64,000 bases of DNA from Bordetella pseudohinzii (lineage in GTDB: Bacteria > Pseudomonadota > Gammaproteobacteria > Burkholderiales > Burkholderiaceae_B). Every line of letters starts with the position of its first letter. Positions within the stretch are counted from its first letter, which is position 1. Of this stretch, positions 8,748-15,906 are shown piece after piece. The stretch lies in assembly GCF_000657795.2 (NCBI RefSeq), contig NZ_JHEP02000007.1:62001-126000 (forward strand), in the 5' to 3' direction. Both the position numbers and the translations under genes were made by a program. The notes under the pieces are model-generated. The model was not told the DNA's origin and searched no databases. It saw only the letters and a program-made list of their open reading frames with translations.

Positions 8748-9596
8748 CTGGGCCGGGCCCGGCGCCTGCCGGGCCATGCGATCGACGCGCCGCAGGCGCC
8801 CCTTGGCGGATAGCCGCATCAGCGTGCCCAGGGCCACCAGCAAACCCACCACCTCGACCAGCGCCGCGGGAATCCACATCGTGAGCCCGCCTATGGTCTG
8901 GTCGGTCTGGGCCGACATGGCGATCGCGCGCCCGCACAACTCAAACAGCGGATAGATATCGCTCTCGGTAAAGGCGATGACCGCGCCCGCCACCATCTGC
9001 GGCGCCATGGTCAGGATGGGAGACAGCACCCGCCCTCCCGGTGACATGGCGGCCGGCGGGCTGGGACGGCGGTCCAGGATGAGGTTCCAGTACATGAAGC
9101 CGCTGATGACCACGGACCAGTTCATCAGCCGGTACAGCCGCCAGTCCAGCATGGAATAGAACTGGACGGCGGGCAGCAGCCAGACCAGCACCAGGAAGAC
9201 AAACAGCACGGGCACCAGGATACGGTGCGTGAGCAGGCCCACGAGCGCCCTGCCCCAGGCCGTGGCCAAGGCGTCGCGCAGGCGGCGGCGCCAGGCCAGG
9301 GGCAGGCCGGCGCGCATCACCGAACCCGGAAACGCGGCCATGACCAGCAAGGGCCCGAGATGATGCAGAACCAGGTGTTGGGCGCGATGGATGAAGAACA
9401 TGCGCTCGGCGTAATAGTCCAGCCGAGTATGCAGGGACAGATAGAGCAGCGCCATGCCGCTCCAGAAACATAATTGGCGCGCCAGCGTGACGCGATGCAC
9501 GCGCTGGCCGCGCACGAAGAGCACGATGGCCGCGGCAAAGGCCAGCACCAGCGTAGGAGAGAACTCCCAGGGAATGAGCCAAGCGAGAACATCCAT
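8736..9596 (-). CDS. ctaG: caa3-type cytochrome c oxidase assembly factor CtaG
   Basis: 286 residues, mostly membrane helices (LVLAFAAAIVLFVRG, QLCFWSGMALLYLSL, ILVPVLFVFLVLVWLLP). His residues near helix ends in HRAQHLVLHHLGP are characteristic of the caa3_CtaG family (Bacillus CtaG type, unrelated to Cox11). These proteins are needed for maturation of the copper centres of haem-copper oxidases. No cytochrome oxidase gene is in the window, so the partner is elsewhere. Confidence 0.88.
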   Translation of the reverse strand: MDVLAWLIPWEFSPTLVLAFAAAIVLFVRGQRVHRVTLARQLCFWSGMALLYLSLHTRLDYYAERMFFIHRAQHLVLHHLGPLLVMAAFPGSVMRAGLPLAWRRRLRDALATAWGRALVGLLTHRILVPVLFVFLVLVWLLPAVQFYSMLDWRLYRLMNWSVVISGFMYWNLILDRRPSPPAAMSPGGRVLSPILTMAPQMVAGAVIAFTESDIYPLFELCGRAIAMSAQTDQTIGGLTMWIPAALVEVVGLLVALGTLMRLSAKGRLRRVDRMARQAPGPAQGGA

Positions 9597-9668
9597 GCCG
9601 CGACCGGACCTCCAGGAAACCTGAACGCTGCGCCAGGCCGCAGGGCGGCCGCCTGGATCCGATTGTAG

Positions 9669-10790
9669 CTAGAACCGCTGAGTCAGTCCCACGGCGACGC
9701 GCGTGGTGCTGCTGGCCTCCGGCGTGAAGCTGTCATCCAATGTGCCGTTGAGCAGGCGGCCGACAAAGGCGTAGACACTGGTGCGCGCCGACAGATCCTG
9801 GCGCCACCCCAGGGTGTAGAGCTGCACGGTGCGCGCGCGCTGGCCGTTGTCCCAGTGCCAGTTCGGGCGCGCCAGCGATGCCTGCAGGAGGACGGCCGAG
9901 GCGGCACCAACCGGCAGCTCGGCTCCCAGCAGCCAGGCATCGGCCCGGCCGCCCTGGACAAAAGCCAGCGGCCCCAATCCCTCGACCCCGCCGCCATCCT
10001 GCCCGACAAAGCCGTCGCGCTGGCGCGACCAGGCCAGAGAGACCTTCCAGTCCTCGGCCTGATAGGCCAGGCCGGCCTGCCAGGCCGTGGGCGCGCGCCC
10101 GGCCGCCGCGCTGCCGGCGCCCGGATGCAGGCGATCCCAGGTCAGCACGGCCAGCCAGGGCTCGGCCTCGTACTTGAGGCCGGCGCTCCAGGCATGGCCT
10201 CGTCCCCGCGGCGAGGGGCCGTCAGGCCCGGCCGCATCGAAGGCATAGCCCAGGCCGGCCTGCCAGCCGCCCCATTGCGGCGTGTAGACATTGAGCAGGT
10301 TGTCGCGGCGATAGTTGTCGGATGCCTTGAACAAGGCCCCCATGCCCATCTCGCGCCAGGAGGCGACCTCCAGGGCGCTGCCATAGTCCATGCCGATGGT
10401 GGACTGCCGCCCCAGGCGGAGCTCGCCCAGGCTGTCGCTGGCCAGCCCCACCCAGCTGCCATAGTTGAACAGCTGGCCAGGGTTGTCGGACTGCCCGTTG
10501 CCGGCGTCAAAGCCGCTTTCGAGGCCGGCATTGACCTGCCAGCCATTGCCCAGCGGCTCGGTCAGGCGCAGGCCCCAGAGGCTGTCGGTCTGCCCGCCCG
10601 AGAGGACGCCGCCGCGCGTGCCGGCCGACTCGCCGCCGCCGCTGACATGGGTGCTGGAGACGGCGGCGTCCACCACGCCATAGAGTTGCAAGACGGTTTC
10701 ATCGGCGTGGACGCCGCCCGCCCAGGCCGAGGCGGCCAGGAGCAGGCCCAGGGCCCGGCGCGGGCCGCAAGCTCTCTTATTGCCAGCCAT
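9669..10790 (-). CDS. Gram-negative porin (general diffusion, trimeric type)
   Basis: 373 residues. The signal peptide ends near GGVHA, then ETVLQLYGVVDAAVSS is the standard first beta-strand of betaproteobacterial porins. The RQSTIG region, alternating strands and C-terminal Phe (VAVGLTQRF) mark an outer-membrane beta-barrel. Its start overlaps the 3' end of mgtA by 14 bases, so it is the last gene of the mgtC-like/mgtA unit. That arrangement suggests coexpression with Mg2+ uptake and perhaps a cation-permeable channel. This is an inference from context. Confidence 0.92.
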   Translation of the reverse strand: MAGNKRACGPRRALGLLLAASAWAGGVHADETVLQLYGVVDAAVSSTHVSGGGESAGTRGGVLSGGQTDSLWGLRLTEPLGNGWQVNAGLESGFDAGNGQSDNPGQLFNYGSWVGLASDSLGELRLGRQSTIGMDYGSALEVASWREMGMGALFKASDNYRRDNLLNVYTPQWGGWQAGLGYAFDAAGPDGPSPRGRGHAWSAGLKYEAEPWLAVLTWDRLHPGAGSAAAGRAPTAWQAGLAYQAEDWKVSLAWSRQRDGFVGQDGGGVEGLGPLAFVQGGRADAWLLGAELPVGAASAVLLQASLARPNWHWDNGQRARTVQLYTLGWRQDLSARTSVYAFVGRLLNGTLDDSFTPEASSTTRVAVGLTQRF

Positions 10791-13512
10791 GGCGCCGCAC
10801 CCATACGTTTTTGAGAAGCTGGGTCAGGCCGGCATAACCCAGCAGGATGACCGCGAGCAAGGGGAAATACATCCAGGATAGAGGCTGCATGTCGAAATAG
10901 GCCGCGAGGGGCGTAAAGGGCAACAACAGGCCGGCAAGCATCACCAGTGCTGTCATGACAAGCAGGGCGGGCGCCGCGCGGCTTTGCACGAAAGGAATAC
11001 GGCGCGTGCGGATCAGATGCACAACCAGGGCTTGTGACAGCAGGCCTTCGACGAACCAGCCGGACTGGAACAAGGACTGATGCGCCGGAGCATTCGCGCC
11101 GAAAACGTACCACATCAATGCAAAGGTCAGTATGTCGAAGATCGAGCTGATGGGGCCGAAGAACACCATAAAGCGGCCGAGTCCGGCGGGATCCCAGCGC
11201 TGCGGGGCTTGCAGCTGCTCGGCGTCCACCCGGTCGAAGGGAATGGCGGTCTGCGAAAAATCGTAGAGCAGGTTCTGCAGCAGCAACTGGATGGGCAGCA
11301 TGGGCAGAAAGGGCAGGAAGGCGCTGGCCACCAGCACGGAGAAGACGTTGCCGAAGTTGGAGCTGGCCGTCATCTTCAGGTATTTAAGCATGTTGCAGAA
11401 AATGCGGCGGCCCTCCACCACCCCGTCCTCCAGCACGGTGAGGCTTTTCTCGAGCAGGATGATGTCGGCGGCTTCCTTGGAAATATCCACGGCCGAATCC
11501 ACCGAAATACCGACATCGGCCGCGCGCAGCGCCGGCGCATCATTGATGCCGTCGCCCATGAAGCCGACCGTGGCGCCCTGCGCGCGCAACGCGCGCACCA
11601 GACGCTCCTTGTGGGCGGGCGTGAGGCGCGCGAACACGCTGCCGCGGCGGGCGGCCTCGGCCAGCTCCGCGTCGTCCATGGCGTCCAGATCGGCGCCCAG
11701 GTAGCCGCGCTCGACGTCCAGGCCCACTTCGCGGCAGACCTTCCGCGCCACGGCCAGCACGTCGCCGGTCAGCACCTTGACCGCGATGCCCGAGGCCATG
11801 AGCGCGCGCAGCGCGGGCGCGGCCGACTCCTTGGGCGGATCCAGGAAGGCGATATAGCCCGCCAGCGTCAGCCCGTTTTCGTCGGCGACCCCGTAGGGGC
11901 CATGATCGGCGGCCAGGCGCTTGATGGCCACGGCGATGACGCGCAGGCCTTCGGCGTTGAGCTCGTTCGTGCCGCGCCGGATCGCCTCGCGGGCCGCCTC
12001 GTCCAGCCAGGCCTCGCCATCGGCGGTGCTCACGCGCGCGCATACCGACAGGATTTCCTCCAGGGCGCCCTTGCAGATCAACTCATGGCTGCCGTCGCCG
12101 TCGCGCGCGCTCACCACCACCGACATGCGCCGGCGCGAAAAATCAAAGGGTATCTCGTCGATCTTCTGGTAGTTGGCCGCCGGGTCGAGCTGGCGGCCGA
12201 TCTCGGCATGCTCCAGCACGGCGACGTCCAGCAAGTTCTTCAAGCCCGTCTGGTAGTGACTGTTGAGATAGGCATAGCCCAGCACGGCGTCGCTGGGCGC
12301 GCCATCGACGTCGATATGGCGCTCGAGCACGATGCGGTCCTGGGTCAGCGTGCCGGTCTTGTCGGTGCACAGCACCGTCATGGCGCCCAGGTTCTGGATG
12401 GCGTCCAGACGCTTGACCACCACCTTTTTGCGCGACATGGCCACCGCCCCCTTGGCCAGGGTCGAGGTCACGATCATGGGCAGCATTTCAGGGGTGAGGC
12501 CCACGGCCACCGCCAGCGCGAACAGCAGCGCCTCAAGCCAGTCGCCCTTGGTCAGGCCATTGATCAGAAAGACCAGCGGCGCCATGACAAGCATGAAGCG
12601 GATCAGCACCCAGCTCACGCGATTGATGCCGCGCTGGAATTGCGTGGGCGCGCGCGTGGTGGCGGTGACCGTGCCGGCCAGCCGACCGAAACTGCTTTGC
12701 CCGCCGGTGGCAAGCGCCAGGGCCAGGGCCGAGCCGCTGACGACATTGGTGCCCATGAAGACGATGTTCTCCAGCTCCAGCGCATTGCGCAGGCCGGGGC
12801 GCGGCTGCGCGGATTTTTCCACGGGCAGCGATTCACCGGTCAGCGCGGCCTGGGCCACGAACAGGTCCTTGGCCGTCAGGATGCGGCAATCGGCGGGCAC
12901 CATGTCGCCGGCCGACAAGGCCACCACATCGCCCGGCACGAGGTCGCGCAGGGGCAGCTCCAGGCCGCGGGCCACGCCGGGACGCAGGACCGTCGCGGTG
13001 TTCTGCACCATGGCCCGCAGGGCGTCGGCCGCGCGGTTGGAGCGTCGCTCCTGGGCAAAGCGCAGCACGGTGGCGATCAGCACCATGCCGCCGATGATGA
13101 CGACCGAGGCCCAGCTGCGCTCATCGGGCTGCGCCAGATACACATCGGTGAGCCAGGACAGCGCCGCCAGGGCGGCGAGCAGCAGATTGAAGGGGTTGCG
13201 GAAAGACAGCCACAGGTGCATGGGCCAGGACAGCGGCCGCTCGTGGTCGACCTGGTTGGGCCCATGCCTCAGGCGCGCGGCCTCGGCCTGGGCCTCGGTC
13301 AGGCCCAGGGGGCTGCTGCCCAGATCGGCATAAAGCGCATCCAGCGGCGCATAGGCCAGCGCCAGCGTGCGCCCGCCTTCGCGGCGGGCCATGTCGGCGG
13401 CCGCGCCGGGGTCGGCGCCGATCTGTTCGAGAATGGGATCGCGGCGGAAATAGCGGCCAATATGGCGCACTTGCGCCGCCGAGGAAAACAAGGCTTTGAG
13501 TACGTGCAGCAT
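10777..13512 (-). CDS. mgtA: Magnesium-translocating P-type ATPase MgtA
   Basis: 911 residues. P-type ATPase motifs are all present: TGES (225-228, actuator), the phosphorylation site DKTGT (Asp384) and GDGINDAPA. Membrane helices lie in the order typical of P3B (MgtA/MgtB) ATPases, and the late stretch NLLYDFSQTAIPFDRVD is diagnostic of Mg2+ transporters. It imports Mg2+ when the ion is scarce. The start has a GGAGAA ribosome site (CTCGGAGAATTCCG). Upstream is the MgtC-like gene, downstream the overlapping porin. Confidence 0.96.
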   Translation of the reverse strand: MLHVLKALFSSAAQVRHIGRYFRRDPILEQIGADPGAAADMARREGGRTLALAYAPLDALYADLGSSPLGLTEAQAEAARLRHGPNQVDHERPLSWPMHLWLSFRNPFNLLLAALAALSWLTDVYLAQPDERSWASVVIIGGMVLIATVLRFAQERRSNRAADALRAMVQNTATVLRPGVARGLELPLRDLVPGDVVALSAGDMVPADCRILTAKDLFVAQAALTGESLPVEKSAQPRPGLRNALELENIVFMGTNVVSGSALALALATGGQSSFGRLAGTVTATTRAPTQFQRGINRVSWVLIRFMLVMAPLVFLINGLTKGDWLEALLFALAVAVGLTPEMLPMIVTSTLAKGAVAMSRKKVVVKRLDAIQNLGAMTVLCTDKTGTLTQDRIVLERHIDVDGAPSDAVLGYAYLNSHYQTGLKNLLDVAVLEHAEIGRQLDPAANYQKIDEIPFDFSRRRMSVVVSARDGDGSHELICKGALEEILSVCARVSTADGEAWLDEAAREAIRRGTNELNAEGLRVIAVAIKRLAADHGPYGVADENGLTLAGYIAFLDPPKESAAPALRALMASGIAVKVLTGDVLAVARKVCREVGLDVERGYLGADLDAMDDAELAEAARRGSVFARLTPAHKERLVRALRAQGATVGFMGDGINDAPALRAADVGISVDSAVDISKEAADIILLEKSLTVLEDGVVEGRRIFCNMLKYLKMTASSNFGNVFSVLVASAFLPFLPMLPIQLLLQNLLYDFSQTAIPFDRVDAEQLQAPQRWDPAGLGRFMVFFGPISSIFDILTFALMWYVFGANAPAHQSLFQSGWFVEGLLSQALVVHLIRTRRIPFVQSRAAPALLVMTALVMLAGLLLPFTPLAAYFDMQPLSWMYFPLLAVILLGYAGLTQLLKNVWVRRHGWQ

Positions 13513-13806
13513 CGGAATTCTCCGAGGGCGGGCGCTGACGACGGACGTGCGTCAGCCCCGGGGTTCGACCGGAAGAAAATCGGCGATGCGCCGGGAAAAC
13601 GAAGCGTCGACGAGCGGCCGGCCAGGCGGCCGGCTTATCCAGGAGACGTCAGATCCGCCCCCTCCGGCGGCGGAGGGAACGGATATCGCGTCGCGCGGGG
13701 TGGCGTCGCGCCTTGCGCGCCCGGCGCCATCGAGGCTCGGGATCGGCGGTAGCGGGCATGGACGGACGCTCCAGGGAAAAGGTGGAAGAGATGAAGACGC
13801 GGGGCC
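13513..13806 (-). other. 294-bp spacer between the MgtC-like gene and mgtA, with two GC hairpins
   Basis: No convincing ORF was found. It holds two perfect inverted repeats: GCCGGCC-AGGC-GGCCGGC at 13617-13634, and one of 7 bp built from CCCTCCG/CGGAGGG near 13658-13676. Neither has a following T-run on the minus strand. They could modulate the relative expression of the two genes or be part of an mgtA 5' leader. Confidence 0.4.
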
Positions 13807-14139
13807 TCAGGCGCCCGCGGGATGCGCGCCGAAACGCACTTGGCGCACGACCGGGTTGGCGCTCAGGCGCTTGGCCTGCGACATCAATTCGCCGCGCAGT
13901 TCGGGCGGACACTTGACGGTGACGCAGGCCGAGGCCAGATCGGCATGCTGGGAGCTGTCCACCTGGAAATGCGCCACGCTCAGGCCGGCGGCGGAGAAGT
14001 CCAGGCAGATCTGTTTGCGCACATCGCCCAGCGCATCGCGCGGGCATACCACGGTCAGCCGCGACGTCCCTTGGCGGCGGTTCTGGGCGCCGGCACGGTC
14101 CACACCGGCGCGACGCAGGAACAAGTCGAAAAAGCGCAT
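13807..14139 (-). CDS. Stand-alone MgtC C-terminal-like (ACT-fold) domain protein
   Basis: 110 residues from ATG 14137-14139, fixed by a perfect GGAGGT ribosome site (TACGGAGGTCGTC). The core, RLTVVCPRDALGDVRKQI followed by GLSVAHFQVDSS, resembles the soluble C-terminal ACT-like domain of MgtC virulence proteins, but the four or five membrane helices of MgtC are absent. Position directly upstream of mgtA on the same strand supports a Mg2+-related role. It could be a remnant of a fused mgtC or a free regulatory domain. The family assignment is by pattern only. Confidence 0.55.
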   Translation of the reverse strand: MRFFDLFLRRAGVDRAGAQNRRQGTSRLTVVCPRDALGDVRKQICLDFSAAGLSVAHFQVDSSQHADLASACVTVKCPPELRGELMSQAKRLSANPVVRQVRFGAHPAGA

Positions 14140-14288
14140 GACGACCTCCGTACAGCAAGGCGGAGACGCGCTGCGAGCACACACACCGGCTCTCGCGGCA
14201 CGCGCTTGCGCAAACAGACGGCGCAAGACGGGCACGCGCGATAAAACGGCGGTTCTGGCGTGAGTGTTGAGGAGACTGCCCAGTCCGA

Positions 14289-14390
14289 TCAGCTTGCTGC
14301 TGAAAAGCTCGCCAGCACATCGGCCGTGTTACGTCGGGGACGCATGGGCCGTTTTACCGGAGCGTTTGGGCGGGACGCCGCAACCTGCAT
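14289..14390 (-). CDS. Candidate proline-rich leader ORF (uORF2, 33 aa) of the mgt operon
   Basis: ATG at 14388-14390, immediately 3' of the leader hairpin in the direction of transcription. The predicted peptide begins MQVAASRPNAPVKRPMRPRR and ends at TGA 14289-14291. Four proline codons in 11 residues, followed by Arg-Arg, recall MgtL and MgtP, the proline-codon leader peptides that control mgtA and mgtCBR transcription in Salmonella. It lacks a clear Shine-Dalgarno sequence, so translation may depend on reinitiation after uORF1 or on hairpin opening. Similarity is in layout, not in proven homology. Confidence 0.35.
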   Translation of the reverse strand: MQVAASRPNAPVKRPMRPRRNTADVLASFSAAS

Positions 14391-14391
14391 G

Positions 14392-14435
14392 GCTTAACAG
14401 GCGCGGCAGAGAGGTTCTGCGTGATCCTGTTAAGC
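14392..14435 (-). promoter_or_regulatory. Nested hairpin in the mgt operon leader
   Basis: Outer stem of 10 perfect base pairs (GCTTAACAGG at 14392-14401 with CCTGTTAAGC at 14426-14435). The inner stem is GCAGA/TCTGC (14406-14410, 14416-14420) with a 5-base loop. The stop codon of uORF1 (14430-14432) lies in the 5' arm as transcribed, and the uORF2 start is one base beyond the other arm. A ribosome finishing uORF1 would therefore disrupt the stem. Confidence 0.6.
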
Positions 14436-14486
14436 AGCGATGTCGATGCAAGATCGACTACTACTGTCGCCGGAATCGGTGTTCAC
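14430..14486 (-). CDS. Candidate leader ORF (uORF1, 18 aa) of the mgt operon
   Basis: GTG at 14484-14486 with a strong ribosome site (AGGAG at 14494-14498, 7-base spacer) reads MNTDSGDSSSRSCIDIAA then TAA. It starts about 25 bases downstream of the predicted transcription start. Its stop codon falls inside the arm of the downstream hairpin. This geometry is typical of translated regulatory leaders. No family is known, and the peptide itself shows only Ser/Asp enrichment. Confidence 0.4.
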   Translation of the reverse strand: MNTDSGDSSSRSCIDIAA

Positions 14487-14516
14487 AGAACAACTCCTGA
14501 GATTGAAAACAGCAAG

Positions 14517-14545
14517 ATTTTACGCGGGTTTGTACTGATGGACAA
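14517..14545 (-). promoter_or_regulatory. Sigma70 promoter of the mgtC-like/mgtA/porin unit
   Basis: On the minus strand, TTGTCC (14540-14545) and TAAAAT (14517-14522) are separated by exactly 17 bases. Initiation is expected near 14510, leaving a leader of about 370 bases before the MgtC-like start. It lies right after the terminator of the upstream antiporter gene, so this unit has its own transcript. Confidence 0.65.
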
Positions 14546-14555
14546 GGTTTTGGGC

Positions 14556-14582
14556 AAAAAAACCCGGCGCGCCTGCGCCGGG
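14556..14582 (-). terminator. Rho-independent terminator of the CaCA antiporter gene
   Basis: On the minus strand, an 8-bp perfect stem CCCGGCGC/GCGCCGGG with a 4-base loop is followed by seven T residues (14556-14562). It lies 17 bases after the antiporter stop codon. Confidence 0.85.
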
Positions 14583-14598
14583 GTGCTCACGCCGCGGG

Positions 14599-15597
14599 TC
14601 AGGCGTAGAAATACCAGCCCAGATAGGCGGCGAAAACGCCATACAGGCCGCCCACGGCGGCCAGGGCCGGCACGCTCATGCGCGCCTGGCGGAAGCGCAG
14701 CCACAGCAGCATGATGGCCACCAGCGTCATCAGGCCGGCGACCAGCAGCGGGCCGTCGAGCAGCCAGGGCGTCATGAAGATCCCCAGCGCGCTGGGGATG
14801 GTGGCCTGGATCATCATGGCGCCGGAGATATTGGCCAGGGCCAGGCGTTCCTTGCCCTGCCGCACCCAGATCAGGGCATTCATGATTTCGGGCAGCTCGG
14901 TGGCCACGGGGGCCAGCAGCAAGGCGGCCAGATGCGGCGATGCCCCCATGGCAACGCCCAGGAACTCGATCTGGCGGACAAACACATGAGAGGCGACGCC
15001 GATCACCACCAAGGCGAGCAGCGTCTGCGTACAGGACCAGAACAGCGAGGGGTTGGCATCGCGCGGACGCAGCTTGAGCGGTTCGAGGTCTTCGCAGTCC
15101 AGGCACTCCTCGTCGTTGGAGAGTTCGCGCTTGACGTAGAGCGCGTAGGTGCCCAGAAAGAGGATGCCCAGCCAGGGCTTCCAGGCAAAGGCCAGCAGGC
15201 CCAGGCCCACCTTGAACACAAAGATGCCCATGAACCAGGCCTGGTCGCGCGCCAGGCGCGGCTGGTCGGCCTGGATGATCAAGGCGCGACCCGTGCCGTG
15301 GGCGCGCAGCAGCGCCAGGCCGACCACGGCATAGGCCAGGGTCGCCAGCACCAGGGGCCCGCCCATGGCGGCGCCCACGCCGATGTCTTTCTGCTCCGGG
15401 GTCTGGCCGAACACCACGGCCATGAAAGTCACCGCGCTTTCCGGCAGGGCCGTGCCGAATGCGGCCAGGACGGTGCCGGTGGCGGTGGCGCCGAGGCGGA
15501 AATGGTGTCCGACCCATTCGACGCCATTGACGAAGAACTCACAGGCGAAATAGATGATCGCCGCGGCCAGCAGAAACAGGAATATCGAGAGAAACAT
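14599..15597 (-). CDS. CaCA family sodium/calcium (cation) antiporter
   Basis: 332 residues with 10-11 membrane helices in two inverted halves. Each half carries an alpha-repeat signature: GTALPES in the first and APVATELPE in the second, where the acidic residues bind the cation. An acidic Cys-bearing loop (SNDEECLDCEDLE) separates the halves. ATG 15595-15597 gives a normal family N-terminus; a TTG at 15634-15636 is an alternative. It sits behind a yybP-ykoY element, so Mn2+ export or Mn2+-responsive Ca2+ handling is plausible. Family knowledge alone cannot fix the ion. Confidence 0.85.
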   Translation of the reverse strand: MFLSIFLFLLAAAIIYFACEFFVNGVEWVGHHFRLGATATGTVLAAFGTALPESAVTFMAVVFGQTPEQKDIGVGAAMGGPLVLATLAYAVVGLALLRAHGTGRALIIQADQPRLARDQAWFMGIFVFKVGLGLLAFAWKPWLGILFLGTYALYVKRELSNDEECLDCEDLEPLKLRPRDANPSLFWSCTQTLLALVVIGVASHVFVRQIEFLGVAMGASPHLAALLLAPVATELPEIMNALIWVRQGKERLALANISGAMMIQATIPSALGIFMTPWLLDGPLLVAGLMTLVAIMLLWLRFRQARMSVPALAAVGGLYGVFAAYLGWYFYA

Positions 15598-15664
15598 GAT
15601 GGGCAGCCGAGCGAGCAGATAACTTTGGCGCGACAACGCGGCTCGCCCGGCTGGGGTGAACGCG

Positions 15665-15800
15665 ATGTGGCCAAAGGTCTCGCCGGGCGCTTGCGGTGGC
15701 CGCCAAACGGCGCCGCAAGGCTATCAGCGCCATGGGGATGAACCACCAAGTTTGTTGACGCTGACTCCTTTGGGGATACAAAGGATGGCTACTCCCCAAT
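15665..15800 (-). promoter_or_regulatory. yybP-ykoY (manganese-sensing) riboswitch upstream of the CaCA antiporter
   Basis: Reading the minus strand, the conserved blocks appear in order: GGGGAGTAGCC (15787-15797), GTCAACA (15753-15759), ATGGCGCTG (15725-15733) and GCGAGACCTTTGGC (15670-15683). These match the Mn2+-binding aptamer found before mntP and alx in E. coli. A TACAAT -10 element is at 15813-15818, placing the start of the RNA close to the first block. About 70 bases lie between the aptamer and the antiporter start and would form the expression platform. No clear terminator hairpin is seen there, so control is more likely translational. Confidence 0.85.
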
Positions 15801-15906
15801 GACAGTGGCGCGATTGTAGCAGCGCCGCGGCAAAAGGCCAGCGATGCCCTGGGCGCCTTACGGTACAGTAGGCGGGTTTCCCGTCTGTCTGTTACGAGCC
15901 CGCCCC

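Noticed and set aside
11080..13752. 890-residue plus-strand frame opposite mgtA
   Set aside because: His/Gln/Arg/Gly-rich composition typical of the antisense of GC-rich genes; mgtA motifs are complete on the minus strand.
14140..14320. N-terminal extension of the MgtC-like protein to a start near 14235
   Set aside because: The extension is Arg/Ala/Ser-rich and unsupported, while ATG 14137-14139 has a perfect GGAGGT site.
14140..14520. M-box (Mg2+) riboswitch in the mgt leader
   Set aside because: The conserved M-box blocks such as the TTAGGTGAGGCT start are missing; the region is better described as uORFs plus a simple nested hairpin.
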